Shown one piece after another: positions 24,201 to 38,400 of a stretch of DNA of 64,000 nucleotides (positions within the stretch are counted from its first letter, which is position 1; each line of letters begins with the position of its first letter). The notes below the pieces were generated by a model that saw only the letters and a program-made list of their open reading frames with translations, searched no databases and was not told the DNA's origin. Source of the stretch: Fasciolopsis buskii (lineage: Eukaryota; Platyhelminthes; Trematoda; Plagiorchiida; Fasciolidae); NCBI GenBank assembly GCA_008360955.1, contig LUCM01009854.1, positions 81,088-145,087 on the forward strand. The letters are read 5' to 3'. The position numbers were made by a program, and so were the translations under genes.

Positions 24201-27200
24201 CACATCTGCTAATACCAAAGATATCCGTGTGACCAGGTTTTGTATGGTGATGTTCTGGATTGTTATCCGTCAGAAATTACACACGGATCTCGTAGGGTTG
24301 GCAGCACGAGATTAGGAGCAGGACCGTCCCAACTGAACTCGTTAAGTCAGTTAAAAGGATTGGCTTGCTGGGGTCACTGAGAAACATAGGCAGACAGTCA
24401 AAAGTGAGTATCGTAGGATAAAGGTGAGATATAAACCGACAAACCACTTTAGGTCAACGAAATCCCGAACAGGACTTAGCTTTTGCAGTCTAGGATCTAC
24501 CATGATGCATCAACGAGACTATAAAGATATCGAAAAATGCCTCAACTACGATTTAAAAAACAATGGGCGTTTACAGGTTGGATCTCTTGGCCTTAGCAAC
24601 CGAGTCAAATATGTAAGCCGAACTGATGGACAGCTCGGAAACTGCTAATCAACGAGTGCCTCATCATCGCACTCACCCCAAATAACTCAAACGACAAGGG
24701 TATTGTTAACAATTGTGCGCATCGACCGGTGTGCATCTACGGAGGCAAATATAAGGAGTGGGTCTATAGTGATATTGTTACCTGAACATAGTTCCTCAAT
24801 CATTCCGTTTGAAACCTGCTTCAGAAAGGTCTTCCATGTTAACTGAAACGTCCGGTTTCTATGACCTGGGCTGAAAAAGCTTTGAAATTTATGAGCACGT
24901 ATTTCCGTTTGCAAGATCAACTCATTCGGCGATTGGAGTCGAAGCGAGGAAGTCAATTTTTCTGCTTTCTTCATAGGCAACCTATTGCCCATGAGTCGTA
25001 CTCAGGCAATACACCAGCTTTGTATCCGTCAACTGGTTGGACCACGTTCTTTTCTTCTAACATGATTGGTTTCCTACTCCAGTGGGATCTAACTATCACA
25101 GGATACTCTGAAGTATGTTGTCGTTTATTCATCATTATACACGAATTAGTGAAACAACATTCGTGCAAAGGATGTGACAAATATCCAGGTGCTAGGTACC
25201 AAAACTAGCCCTGCCTTTATTTCATGATGGGTGGATAGAACTTGACCCTAGTGAAGTACATGAACACCATGTTAGTAAAATATCAAACTGAAATCCGTCC
25301 CGGAACGCATGGGTTGGATGAAGGCAAATTTAAGTATACTTTATTAATAATGTTACTATTGGACCGGACTGGTTCATCAGCATGTCCACTGAGAGACGAC
25401 GTTTGCAACAATTTTGTTCTGGGACTAATTGGCAGATTACAGCTGGTGGGGTGTTCGCACGGAGATGTCTCGTTCAGACGCACGATTCGATTCACCAATG
25501 ATTTTACCCAATGTGAATAGTTTAGGCGATCATATGTAGAGTATACCTGTTGTAAAATCAATGGTGGTAAAGTATGATATAACGAAGGACTTGATGCGAT
25601 TTACGGAGTGGACTTCGTTGATTTGGATTTTTAGGTGAAGTAACGATTGGGAAATGGTTTATGCCGACCGATTCAAGTTAAAAAAGATTTGTTTTAGCCA
25701 TCGTTGCAGGCAACGCGGCGTTCAGTCTTTCTGTCTGTGTTCTAGCGCACTGTTTGCCCTACCCTAAAAGCCACCAGAAGCAGCATTTACGCAGCACTCG
25801 GAGACCGTATTGTTTTTCACGCCATCAATCTGATCTTCCATGCTACCATGATTAGAATTTGCCTTACTTGGGAAAGCCTTTGATTACTGTTACCGGCTTT
25901 TATTCACATGGTATTCGAGAGCCTATAGGAATGCTAGCGGACGAAATGTACTCGGTTTGTTTGGCGGATCATACATAAAAATCGATAATATACATTTGGC
26001 TTCACAGTTGCGGTACAAAAGTCACTTAACGATAAATTCTTCACGTCCATTTTATTCACATCATCGTGCGACAAACATGTAGAAAGATGTCACTGTTCAG
26101 CGTACGACTCATAACTATCTGAATTCCTCGGATTCAATAAGCTTATCTCGGGAAGAATCTGTCTTTCATTTGTTATTCCACTGCAGTAGCTTGTAATCAG
26201 GTAGTTAGTACAAAACTAGTGGTTTATATCCTCCCTCCTTGCACGAAACAATGTCATTGCTTCAGTCTTTGACAGTTTGTTTACCGGATAAATGTTTGCA
26301 CAAAATGTTGAAATCACTATGTTGGCTAGTATCTACATTGCGCATTTTCTCATCCGGATGGCCGAATCCACGACAAAAATAACTTGCCTGTCTGTTCACA
26401 CTGGCGGTCGTTTTTATCAAAGTCAAGTATAGCCTAGTTCTCACAGCCTGATTCCATTAAAGCTGAGATCTTGGCATGAATTCTGCCTGAAACGTTTGTT
26501 TATTTACTTTATCTGGACTGAGATGTCAACTTCTGTCAGACCGAGCATCTCAAAACACAATGCAAACTCAATTCAGAAATATATTGCAGCTCCTCAAAAA
26601 GATCTGTTGCACTTTGAATTTTTTCTGCACAGACCACAGTTCTCCGAGATGAGTGGTGGTTTATAACGCCGAAAAGGGATGAAATCATTTGTTCTTCTTC
26701 CGATCAATTGACCTTCAATCGTTCCTACCTGTCCATTGCGTGTGCCTCTTCCCGCTAACTCTGGGGAAAGGAAAGCCAAATCGATTGGATAAACTTTCAA
26801 TCATTAGTCAAAATAAAGTTGCTTATATTGATTGACTATGTATGACCAGTACCTACTGATCGTTTTTTATCCTGGCTAATTGGTCCTATCATGATCACCT
26901 GACCTTCTCGGGTGACGTTTCCCGCAGTTTATTGTTTGGTGTACGCAGTGTCGTATCAGTGGAGCTGTGTCGACCGTTAGCATGGGTAATGGATATGCTG
27001 AATCCACATCAATGACCTCCTACGAGCACTCCAAAAGTTGTTTATATTCTCCATAGGTAATTTGAACCGTGTTATCGGATGACACTGGCCGCAAAAGCCT
27101 ATTTCACTTACTCTAAAACTTGAGGTTGATAAAGCCCTTTGGGATGGGGGGCTAACTGTGATATCCAAAGAATTGCATGGTTCAAACAAATCAAAAATTA

Positions 27201-27985
27201 CTTGCATGGACTCGTTAGAGCCCTGAATAGGCGAACTAAATGCGATCAAAAAAGTTGGAAATAAATTCAGTTCATCAAGTGCCCATGAATGCTTGATGAG
27301 TTTGCCAAAATGCAGTTGGATGTCTATCACAGAGGAAAAACTGCTTCAACGTAGGGTAGATGAAGCCCGTCATTAAACAGGTCGATCCAAAGTTTACTTC
27401 GTGCATGATTTATCCGTCAAACACTTGTAGCATTTGTCAATTGTTTTAGTTAATGATGATCCGATGATAAGTGGAAGCAAATCAGTTTATACGATATGAC
27501 TTCATCCAGGCTGCGCGTGTCACGTATTCCAAGGAAAATTGATTCATTTGATATTTGAACAAAAACAAACTGAGGATGACAGACTTGACGCTTGTCTCCA
27601 CAATATCGTGGATTCTTCAAACATAACACCTTACCGACCTACAGCGATTGTCTACCACTGTGAAAGAAATGTGTCAGGTGATAATGATCTTTGGGGTAAC
27701 GGCCCACGACGTAGCCGCGAAACCGACTGCTGCAGAAGACGGCGAATCCTAAGGTGCATGAGTACGCGGGTTCAGTTTGCCAGTTTTTAACGAAAACCAA
27801 AGCCCAGATTATGGTTCCATACAAGAAAACTAGTCGAAAAACTGCAAACCAATTTTTTTGCCATTACCTCAGACATGAATTCTATTTGATAAAATAAGCT
27901 TTACTCTTTGAGCGAAACAAGTAAGTGTATACATGATGTAATTGATTGATAAGTTAAAAGTTACCAACCTCAGTCTGCATGTGGA
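15281..27985. other. Gene-free stretch
   Basis: About 12.7 kb without a recognised gene. The longest frames are 142 codons at 21701-22129 (-) and 132 codons at 18242-18640 (-). Both lack recognisable motifs, and overlapping frames of similar length exist on the other strand, so they are not called as genes. GTTTGTTTATTTACTT occurs at both about 24155 and 26499, probably by chance or as a repeat remnant. Confidence 0.45.
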
Positions 27986-28014
27986 TGTGTGTGTGTGTGT
28001 GTGTGCGCGCGCGC
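27986..28014. repeat. (TG)n(CG)n microsatellite
   Basis: A TG run passes directly into a CG run, alternating purine-pyrimidine throughout, a sequence type able to adopt Z-DNA. Confidence 0.9.
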
Positions 28015-29449
28015 ATTTCGAAACTATAAAAGTTCCGTGAAAACATAGGTTACCGAAAGTTTGGGGTTAAGTAAAAATGATCATATCCCTGTAACCAGGA
28101 CAGACCGACAAGTAGGAAAATTGAATGTTCGAAAACTTCATCAGGTATTGAAACTATACTTCATTCAACCTAATAACTCTTGTGTAGACACTATACACTC
28201 GTCAGCTTGACACCAAAGAATCAGATGAATTTGCAATTTTAAGAGACTAACTTCTTAACTCTCTCACGTTAGTAGGAATTGGTCTTCAATGAAACTGAGG
28301 GGAAATCTATTTTCAACGAATTGTCTTTATTTATCCACATGACTTGTCAGAGTGCCTTTAGAGCACATGACCTAGTGCGGCTCCGTACAAATAAATTTGT
28401 TATCAAAGCAGGTATTCGATGTGCGGAGGGCAGAATAAGTTTATTTAATTATCGATTTTTCACTGAATTATGTTTCTGCCTAATGGATGGTTTGTTTTAG
28501 GCCATGATTAAACATTCAGTAAGCCATTCTTTGCACGATCGCTCACTACGTGCTAAAGCTTCGGTTGAACTGTAACCCTGATAATGTTGAAGAGTCCCGT
28601 GAAACTGCGCCAATGTAGTGTTTTTACGGTTTAAGCTGCTGAGACTAGCATTAAAATTGGTTGATGAATCGCTTCACAAGTGATACCATTCAACTAGTTA
28701 CAGTTTTCGGAGCTTTACTGCACTTCGTCGAGGTGATGTGATTTGGACTGCGCAATTACCTTATCTGGCTAATATCCGTACCGTGTACTCCAGTCGAGAG
28801 ATGAATATCATACTGTACAAAGGAGATAAAAATGATCGCCCCAATATGTGCCCGTTTGCAACCCGGAGAAGTTTATTCCCTCCACAGTCAGTATTGCTAC
28901 CAGAAGACAATTCTTGTAACCCGAGCAAAAGCGGGACGAAGCGTATGTTTTTCAACGCCTAGTTGATTTTCAAGGTATCGTCAAAAGAGGACTTCGTATG
29001 ATAATCCAAGGCGATACCACAACTCAGACGTGCGTTTTCAACCTACAGGAAAGCTATGACATTTAAGCTAACTCCGGTTCTCACGAGTACATTTCTTCAA
29101 AGACTGATGCTGCAGTCGGTTTTGCTAGGCTGAAACCACATTATCAATGGAGCATAAAATGTTGCCGATTCCCAAGAAGCGGAAAACATACTTACAGCTT
29201 GCTGTTTTATGTGAAACTATCACCGCTTGATAAATGTCTTTCCGTTTTTTTTGGATTTTGTTGTGCACAGACCTCTACTTTGTTGTCAAGATCACTGCTT
29301 GATGTAAAGAAATCTTTGTAAAAACCATGAAAAGCTTTGCTATGTCATGGTTTTCAACACCAAGCCATTCCAAGTGGTCAGCGTTTTATGATCTCCTAAA
29401 TTATTTGTGCAATGCGTTGTAGCTATACTCCATAAACAATTACCAGCTA
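28015..29449. other. Gene-free stretch
   Basis: No gene or repeat recognised. Frames are below 80 codons. Confidence 0.5.
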
Positions 29450-29512
29450 ACCCCGTTAGCTCAGTGTCTAATACGTTCGACTGGTGTTTAATTGCCCGGG
29501 TTAAATTTCGTG
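29450..29512 (+). repeat. tRNA-like short element
   Basis: CGTTAGCTCAGTGTCTAATA is a strong A-box-like D-arm sequence. It is followed by ACGTTCGACTGGTG and a weak B-box (GGGTTAAATTTCG). The AGTGTCTAA...CGTTCGACT order is shared with the plus-strand module of the composite repeat at 14960-15030, so this may be an older relative. Confidence 0.45.
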
Positions 29513-31067
29513 TTCGGGATCCATGGTTACGCACACCCCGATTACGGTCTTTCTCAAAGATAAAACAACTGTACAATGAACACTATCATGGTTCTATCCG
29601 TGAATTTTTGTAAAGATTTCGAAATGAATAACTTGCAAACAATGGGACCCATCCAGCATTAATTCCAGGAAGAATGATTGCCTGTTCTGTCATAAGGTTT
29701 GCTTTCGCATTCCTATCCATCCACGTTCCCGTATTCAAAGCTTATCGGGACTTGACACAGGCAATTCGAAAGTACACTCCTATTTAGAAGCAAAAATTGA
29801 ACATCCAGTTCAGTAAGCAAATTACACAAACTAATCTCATGCTTCGTCACATTCAGGTTTCCAAAGGTAGTCTGTATTGATTTACCGGTCAGTTTTCCAA
29901 CCCACTATCTAATCGAATACTAGATCAGAAGATACCGTAGTACTGAAATTGACTAAATAATCAAGAGTGAATTTGATATTGCGTATCTAAAAAGCTTTTG
30001 TAGTTAGATTAATAGTTTTCCATGCCCTTAATGGACCGAATATCAGTCTAAAGTCATCGAATTACTTTCTGAACAATGAAGACCTGTGATCGATGAATAA
30101 AATGAATAATTAAAATTTGTATTCTAAATCATTGACCATTCGTGTCAGTTTACCTGAAGATTTATTCGCGGTTTGTTCATAGGCGCGCTACTATTCGACG
30201 TTTAGTTTTGTTTAACTGCCTAGACACATTAGATTTGTGTTTCGGAAACCATCCTGAGTATAAAATATCTGAGAAATTTGAGGCTGACCAAAGTCTCCCT
30301 TTAACAGTTTTCATTAATTTTGCTAAACGGTACCCCAAATAAAGTCAGGTGGATCATAAAATGTGGCTTGTGGTCAGAAAATTGTCGAGTGCTTAATTAC
30401 TCTTCAATAAATCGTCAGTAAACAAAAGTGATGGGAGAAATTACAAAGTCGAGGCTTTTGCCAAGGAACCAGTATGACAGTGTTCGTGCGTACGGTCGAG
30501 CCCATTGGAGTTGATAAACCGTATAACTTCAAAATCTCGCAATTATCAATGACCTGAGCCACCTTTAATTGTCTTTAAAGGCAATCCGGTTGCTACCTTG
30601 GTGTCTTTTCCGAACTGCCAGTGATTAATTATGCAACCAACACTTTCTAACGTTTTTCAAAGTCATCTGACATTCTGTTATCATCAGCCAGTATTCATGT
30701 TAGTTTTGTACACAATTTAGCGGGAACACTTTGTCAACTAATTTCCCGTAAATGACCTCCAGGTTTGCAAGGCCAGTAGAACCTGACAAAAGTTTCTAAT
30801 GAACAGGACAACTGAAACGGGTCAGTCCAACCAAATCGTGATAGGTACACTAAGCCTTTAGATGGGAAAGATGAGACTCGTTTGAATCCAATGATCTTAC
30901 CCTAATTGCATAGATTAAAATGGGCTCGGTAGCCCAAAGGCAGATAGTCGAACTTTCTCTGGGACTCTGAGGCCTCAGGGCGTTCAGCGTCTGCAGTTTT
31001 TCTGAATGCACCCCATCCCAAAACCACTGTATTTTTATTGCAGACAAAAACCATTGCACTAATTAGT
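29513..31067. other. Gene-free stretch
   Basis: No recognised gene. Frames are short. Confidence 0.5.
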
Positions 31068-31247
31068 TTATCTTCTATCATTTTATTTAATTTACGAATG
31101 ATATGACAATGTATATTTTTCGGGCAGGATTTCATGGCCTACAGAAGGTTCCGAAATGCTTAGGTTGGCCACGGATGGGCGAATTCGATCTCACGATCCT
31201 CGGGTTGAAACGCCACGACGTTCATTGCTTGACCACAGCCATCGCAC
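31068..31247 (-). repeat. tRNA-like SINE, second copy of the 56339 family
   Basis: On the minus strand the order is GCGATGGCTGTGGTCAAGCA, GTCGTGGCGTTTCAACCC, GAGATCGAATTCG (B-box-like), then CTTCTGTAGGCC, CCTGCCCGAAAAATA and an A/T-rich end. Each block has a counterpart, in the same order, in the plus-strand copy at 56339-56520. About 180 bases with a tRNA-like head, short body and A-rich tail is ordinary SINE architecture. Confidence 0.6.
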
Positions 31248-34200
31248 CCCTCAACTGTTCCGATAACAGAATCAAAAATGTGCTGGTCAAAACTGATGTA
31301 GTGCCGGTACAGTTCTAAATAAAACAGTTTTCGTAGACCTTTGACTTTGGGTCAACATTGCTGTCAGTGGAAGTTCGGCTAGTCGGCAGCAAATGTTGGT
31401 GTCGCCTCTTTGCTATTGCGCACGAAGGTGCCGCATGCGACCATGATCGAAAGCATATTTGCCGAAAATTTGTCAAGTAAAAATACTATACCCAGAACAC
31501 AATTTCCCACGGCTTACTTTGATAATAATTCGGCTGTATCGTGGCTTAGGATGCATCCGTGACTAAACGTCTGCTAAAGTGATGTAATACAACTGTGAGG
31601 CCTGATCAAACAACGACATACCTGAGAGCTGGGAAATCAATGCGGACACAGGGACAACAACGAAAGGTTTGGAAGTATAACCATCTGAACTATTTGGTCG
31701 TTCCCCCATGTCTGCATCGATCGACCAGGTAGATAGCTTCCGTACATGGCTTATTTTGTCTTTTCTTTGCCTACGAAATCGATTCTTCCTGAAAGGCGTT
31801 AGCGATGGTAGCACCCAGGTTCTGTATACAAAAGGGTAGCATCTGCACTCCATCACGACTATGACGACCTCACATAAAAAATAGAGTAAATTCCATATTT
31901 TTCGTAAGAATTTAGTCCCATGCACGTGGGGTAGTTGGCCTTAACATAAGATTTCAGATCACATTTATTCTGATTACCGCGCTACTGATTTCGTAATTGA
32001 GTAGCGATTGTCGCCAAAGTATAAATAGACACGTGAATGTCTAAAACAGAAACAGTCAGATTAGTAATCAAAAAACCTAACCATTTTCGTTCACACAGAA
32101 GAAGCACTTCTGTTTGCATCTAGAGGAAAAGATGATTACTGGAGTAAAAATAATGTCTGCATTTTAGTTGGTTGATATATGTAAACTATGCGAAAATTTT
32201 TGCCGAAGTAGCGTAAGATTACAGTACATTCAATGTATGACTAGATCAAGCAGGCGCAAATTTACGCGGGAATTTCTGAATCATTTTCCCAAAAATCAGA
32301 AACAAGCTGATATGATTTATTTGGCCGACTTTATTAAGCTTCAGTCTCTGGTTCGAATTCACTTGACTTTCAAATTTTATTTGTAGCCTTGCATTAGCCA
32401 CTAGTCCCGTTCCAAATGTGGAAGTGTCACATCGTTACTGACAAAAAGTAAAAATATAGGCCAGAACGGATTAGTTCGTTTAAACGCATCTGATAAACTG
32501 GGTTTAGGTGCTCCATTTCACCTCAACCACCCATAATGAGTTGTCAGGTAACGAACGACAACTTTACCGAATCCATCACATGGTCATTTAGGTGAACCTT
32601 ATATCGTGGACGACAGCGGTCAATCCGTTAAAAACACTGTTGTGAAAAATGAGAGTTGCCATTTCAGTTTCTTTTGCTGTTTGTCCGTTTCCCGTCAATC
32701 CCATTTACCGATCGTTGAGTCTCGCCCTTCCTAAAATATCGTATTTTTATAGAAAGCTGAAAAACAACTGGCTAAATGATGATTCCATTCTAGGACTTTA
32801 CTACCTCCTCGGGGTCGCGTGGGATTTGCTCGGTAAAGTGACTATTTGACGGTTCGCCTAGACAACTGAGCGAAACCTTTCGTTAGCACTTGAATATGCG
32901 ACCAATTTTTTATCCCCGAAAGCGATTCGGTTTATTGCATCGTACGTGACAAACGACACAAATGTACGATTTTTCTAAATGCATGATTTCGTACACGTTT
33001 CGTGTAAATAGGACAAAATTTGAACTGCGGGAGTAAATACGAGAAATTAGCCATCGTCATCAGTACATAAATAGCCAGACAAATTTTGTTACGGTCGTTA
33101 CTCGGTGTAGGATAATTGATTGCATGACGTGCATTAGTGACTTCAGAGATGGTCGACCATAACATGATAAATCTTGCGCTTTTCAAAGTACAATAGACTG
33201 CTCCTGTTTCAGCTATGATAACTCGTAATACTTAATGAAGTCTGCCGATATAAGTGGAACAATAGTTAAGATTAATTTAAGGTCAATATAAAATATCGGT
33301 AGGACTAGCAGTGTTCGAAAGTGACCGATATATGTCGGGGTCTGCTGTCTGGATAAGGTTTCATTCAACAACCTCTACCCTAGGTCCGCTTCCAACAGTT
33401 TGGCATAAGATCTTAGCCTGAGACTGGACGTAATGTACCATTTTCAAAATTACTGCATTGCAGCCAGTCCGTGTAACGTGATCGGGCCAGGGTTTCGGGG
33501 TTACTCATTTTTACGGAGGTAGGTGAAATGTCTATTGCATCTTCTTTTCAAAGGAAACTTGTCTTGGAATGGAAAACAATGTCCAGTCATTGCTTCAGCC
33601 TAATTCAGTTTTGAAACTCCGTCAGAAAAATGGCTGCTTCAGTGTGCATGTTTTCCGGTTAAGTCATATTCCGTTGTTTGAGGTAAAGTGATTCGACTAA
33701 TTCATTTTGAGTTGTTTAACTGACCAGAATTGTCGTACACGACTAGTTCGCTCGCCTGATTCACATCAGGATTGCGAGACAGATAAAAACGGAATTTGAC
33801 AGCGTACGCTGGAGCTGATTAAAAGCAGAAGAACCCGGTGGGTCTAATTTCCGTCCACGAAGGACCGCTTAGTTTGCATTATGATCACCCTACCCATTTA
33901 AGTTTCATCTAACTCGAATATGAATGCCCGAAATTAGGAATTTTACGCCCCCCTTTCTAATTCGCAAAGTGCATGCTGAATCTCAGTACTGTGCATAGCA
34001 CGCCTTCAATTGATTTCACAAAATTCTGGAAGACGATTTTCAATTGGTAGCGAATCTTTGTACTTTCCAACTGCTGTTTTATCAAGGCCCAGCTTCCCCA
34101 CGGAAGCTAAGTCACCAAAGTTCCACGGGGATCTAAAAGGCCAAATTTACACTGCGTACAAAAACAAGTTCATCGTCCGATGCAACAACGTCCTTAGCTT

Positions 34201-36174
34201 AGAACGAGAAAATTCTCTTCGTCGGTGTAGTTGTGCTGATGAGTGGCTAAACAAATCTGCTCGGGAAACACACGACACGTTTTAGCATTATTGTCGTTCA
34301 TTTGATATGCTTGCCCGGTCTGGTCCTGTCCAGACATTTCCGCACTTGTTGGTTTATTCACAATATATCATATGAATAATTAAGAGTGTGAATGAATGAT
34401 AAGCCTATCGGTATATGAAACATATCACTAACAAAAAGCCCATACTTCAGGATCCTGTATCCCCTTAAATGGAGTTATCATCCATCCACTTTCCTATTGA
34501 TGCAAATTAGATCCTAGTGAGTAAGATCCATATTTGTATGCCACAGTGAAATAATACCTCAGTTCCTTAGAATTCCCTCTCTGTCCAAAGTGGTCTTGCG
34601 TCGGAACAAGTCTATTGTGTGGGAACACTCAAATGATATGGGAATAATGTCAACAAGTATTGTGTGTGCAAGTAGTTCGCCAAAGGAGAACTTTTACTTA
34701 TTAATTCACTTATTTGTCCCAGTCTGCAAATTAGTGCAGTCATTTGAGTTCGGCTTTTCGGCAGTTATTTTGAAATGCTTCATTGCTACGCTTCTGAGAG
34801 GCATTTGTTATGATAAGTGATTTTGTAAATCTGTGGAGCACTATGGGAACAACTGATTATGACAACCGGCCCACTTTCAACCCATCAACGAACGTCTAGC
34901 CTCGTAAAAGTAGAATTCGCAACAAAGTGCCCATTCTGCTAACTTTTGCTTCACTTGTCTGAAATTTTAAGACGCAAATCACTCAATTACCCACCAGCAT
35001 GATACCTTCGAAAACATGTGTAGTTCATCTGTCTAGTGTGAACAAGAAAGCATTTTCCGATTCGGTGGTGATGTCATGAGCTGACTGCTCCTGGATTACG
35101 ATTGAAGAAGAAACGAAACCGGTTTGTCAAAACGAATGACAATAGACAGGCAAATCACTGCCAGAGACAGTGACGCAAGAGACTTGAGACAAAGCGATCA
35201 ACAGGCAGACATCATTGTGCTTCTATGCAACATAAAGTTAGGTATCTGGCGCGTTCTAGACGAGTTCCCGTGCTAGCCTTATTCAACTATTTTGATTGAA
35301 TCAACGGGAGCTCACTTTCGTGCTTGGAGTTCCGCTGGAAATTGCATCATGTGCTTCAGGCGCCTGGTTATGTTATCGAAATTTACTCGGTGCCGTAAAC
35401 TTTGTGTGACGCCAAGATGAAATGCCCCTCTGTTCGATTTTCGTCACAAGTACAGAGAAAAATACTTTCCAGGGGGTCCAGTTTTTGGAGAGCATGACGT
35501 AAATGAAAACCAATTTGATTTGTGGACATAAAGACCCAGATGATCGATATCAATCTGCTTTTTGTGATTCCATGTCCTGTTTCCAACTAAGCTCGCAAAA
35601 CTTTTACCAAACACATGAGATTACTTTCAAAGGCTATTACGTCTGGCTTACAGTATTTTGAACTAATGGTTTTTTCCACTTGTATGAACATCTTAGCACT
35701 GAGTGCCGGAAAAAACTAAATTTTTGTTGGTCTTTTTGTAGGATTTTCGTTAACTAAAGACACCAAACGGTAAATTTCAAATGTGCAATACGAACCATGG
35801 TAAATTTCATAATCCATTCACTAACGGTATTTATAAAATCTGTCTTCAGTCCAAAAGTGTTTGGCTGGTGCTGCTTATCTGTCATCCTGGCATATATTGG
35901 TAATCCGCCGACATTCTCACCGACGGTTAATAGCCATTTCACTAGGAATGTGAATTGTTGCACGCCCCTGAATCCACAAGAACCTGATAAGTATGTGCGC
36001 ATGTCACTCTGCAAAAGATACCTGTCTACACTTGTCAGCCTGAGCATAAGGCTGGCCAAAATCCAAGGCATCAGGGCACACAAATCAATCACGTTCGTGA
36101 TTGCGTCAATCACAGGCCTATCACTTTGCATGTACATCGACTAATGTGTGCTTTTGATGCATGCACGTACCTGG
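31248..36174. other. Gene-free stretch
   Basis: About 4.9 kb. The region 35754-36144 is open on both strands (127 and 115 codons), but neither translation has recognisable motifs. No repeat identified. Confidence 0.45.
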
Positions 36175-36194
36175 GTGTGTGTGTGTGTGTGTGA
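36175..36194. repeat. (GT)n microsatellite
   Basis: A short uninterrupted GT run. Confidence 0.9.
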
Positions 36195-37655
36195 GTGATA
36201 TCGGTGAGCTTGATCGGACTCCGAAGGATAGAAGGCAAACGGTGGGCATTGCTGCGCGCATAAATTTGTCTAGTCAACAGGCCAGTAACTCTGTGGGTGA
36301 AAGAAATCCAATGTATTTGGACCCGTCAGTTCAGATCTGCACACGAGAAATCTGTAAAGAGATAAAAATGACTTATCGCTTGTTCAAGCATCACATTTTT
36401 CGTAATTCTGCAATCATTTGGAGAGCGGTGACCAGTTGGTATCGCATCCAGAAGGCTGCAGCCAATAGGAGGTGCATAGTAAGTTCGGTTCCAGTAACTG
36501 AGTCGTTTTTCACTGGCTGATAATTTACCACTCCGTTAGTAAGGGGATAGTTTCATTTGATAAGTACTTCTTTTATTATTATTGCTTAGCTAAAAATAAA
36601 AAATAATAGAAGCATCCTCTGCAACAGATTACTGTTGTATAAAAAGTTCATCAGCTCCTGTCCACAGTCCGCTGACTGCGAGGCTATCAGACGACAAGCA
36701 GTCGGGAGACAAATCAATTAATATTTGAATCAACGTGCAGACATTGTTCCGATGGTATTCAACTGAAGATTCCTGTAGACTAAGAATGGTACAACGGTAC
36801 GAAGAACAACCGAATAGAATACACTCTTCGGTGGAACATCATAGAATGCATTCCAATTTCTCGTGCAGCATAATAAATCTTGGATAATTAGTGTCAGCAA
36901 TACGAACAGAAGTGCAAAACGCTGAGTAGCCTTTATGGTGACACCGATAGGACATTGATCAAAATGGTTTCTGAGCAGTGTGGAGCATTTGACCTCAGAT
37001 CCAAAATACATGGTAGTGTGTGGTGACCTGAAAATCCCCTACAAAATGAACATTTCTAAGAGGAAATTATTCGATAATGTCACCAAATTCATTATTCCTT
37101 TCCAGCTTGCTTCCTTTAACAGGAACGAATCCTTGAAAAAGTAACCAAGGAGAATACGTCACGAATAGGGGAAAGTTTCCGGTCGTGGGGACAGAGATAT
37201 TCCTTTGATTCTAAGGAAACAGCCAATATCAAGGGATGAGAGTGTCTCCGGGAGAAGCCTCGTAATTCGTTACCAAAATTTAGAAAACACACGGTTGCGT
37301 AGAGTGACTCTGTTTCTCTTTGACTTAATCCCGGTGGAAACGTCCAAATGAAGCCATGGAAAATTTCTCGATCTTATCCATGATATGTTTCATCCCTAGC
37401 ATGGTAATCTAATGAGCTTCCTAATTAGGGGAGATTGAAGCACAAATTCGAAAGCATCTTAGAGTAAGACGAAAAGAGAATTTCATACCGAAGTTGCTGG
37501 AAGCTATGTTCATATAGTTAATAAATTACTGAAGGATAGCGGCTGACTCATGGATTTTCATTCTTTAATGGCGTTGGATTTCTATCAATATATTTCTCAA
37601 ATTATCATGAATTAATTTTAGTAGTAGAGGATTTGATGTTAATTTTCGAATGCTT
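36195..37655. other. Gene-free stretch
   Basis: A 119-codon plus-strand frame (36161-36520) starts inside the GT repeat and has no recognisable features. Nothing else seen. Confidence 0.45.
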
Positions 37656-38391
37656 TGTCACTCATTATCATCGCCCAACTTGCCAGTGAAAATCTTGAAA
37701 ATACCGCTCATCTGTTTCACCTTTGTTACGAATGCTAGAGCATTTTTTGGGTCGAAAGTTATGATTTCACCAAGAGCATTATAAGCAGTTTTCGATGTTA
37801 ATTTATTTGTTCATTTCAACTGAAACCACATTCCCTTAGCTTCTATAGGACTTCAGGGGAATCTAATAGAGCATCATTGATTTGTCACTATTATCAACGC
37901 CCAACTTGCCAGTGAAAATCATGGAAATATTGTTCATCTGTTTCGTCCTTGTTACGAATCATCACCGGTTCACATGCATCACACCGAAACTGAGACACGA
38001 ACTCGGGAAGAATGAGTGTTAGCCGAACGCCTTAGACACTACATTAGCCATGCTGATTCTTAGCGACTCGTCGGACATCACTACTACGTAATATAGCTCC
38101 CAAATCCACGACTGAATTCTGCACGCCACAGGCTGTCATATGCACCAGATCAACGACTCACGCGTGAGGACGAACTTTTCTATAGGAAGCAAAGACAATA
38201 ATGCAAAGCCGTACAGAGGCTGCAGAATTTATTCACGGATATGGGCGCTGTATCATATTGATGAGTTACTTATCGACCAGTAGTTGGGAATCAGTACAGC
38301 AAGTGCAGTGACTGAAGCGTTCGACTCTCAATCGTTGGTCTCGGATTCGCGTCCCAGGACGGCCACGATCCAACGCATTGGTGAGGACTGT
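37656..38391 (-). repeat. Composite repeat with two opposed tRNA-like modules, copy B
   Basis: Inverted relative to copy A at 14622-15280 and nearly identical to it. It includes both tRNA-like modules, but in this copy the distal segment is followed by a second, partial unit. The block containing CGCCCAACTTGCCAGTGAAA occurs at 37672 and again at 37898, a tandem period of 226 bases. The outer repeat unit is more diverged than the inner one, so it is not a copying artefact of assembly. On the minus strand the element is immediately preceded by an A-rich stretch and, beyond that, by the CR1-type 3' UTR at 38401-38540. Confidence 0.8.
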
Positions 38392-38400
38392 TTTTTTATT

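Noticed and set aside
34234..34270. CTGATGA followed by GGGAAAC
   Set aside because: No stem II can form next to the core, and no cleavage triplet follows GAAAC.
35754..36144. Overlapping 127- and 115-codon frames on opposite strands
   Set aside because: Neither translation shows motifs; mutual overlap is typical of chance open regions.
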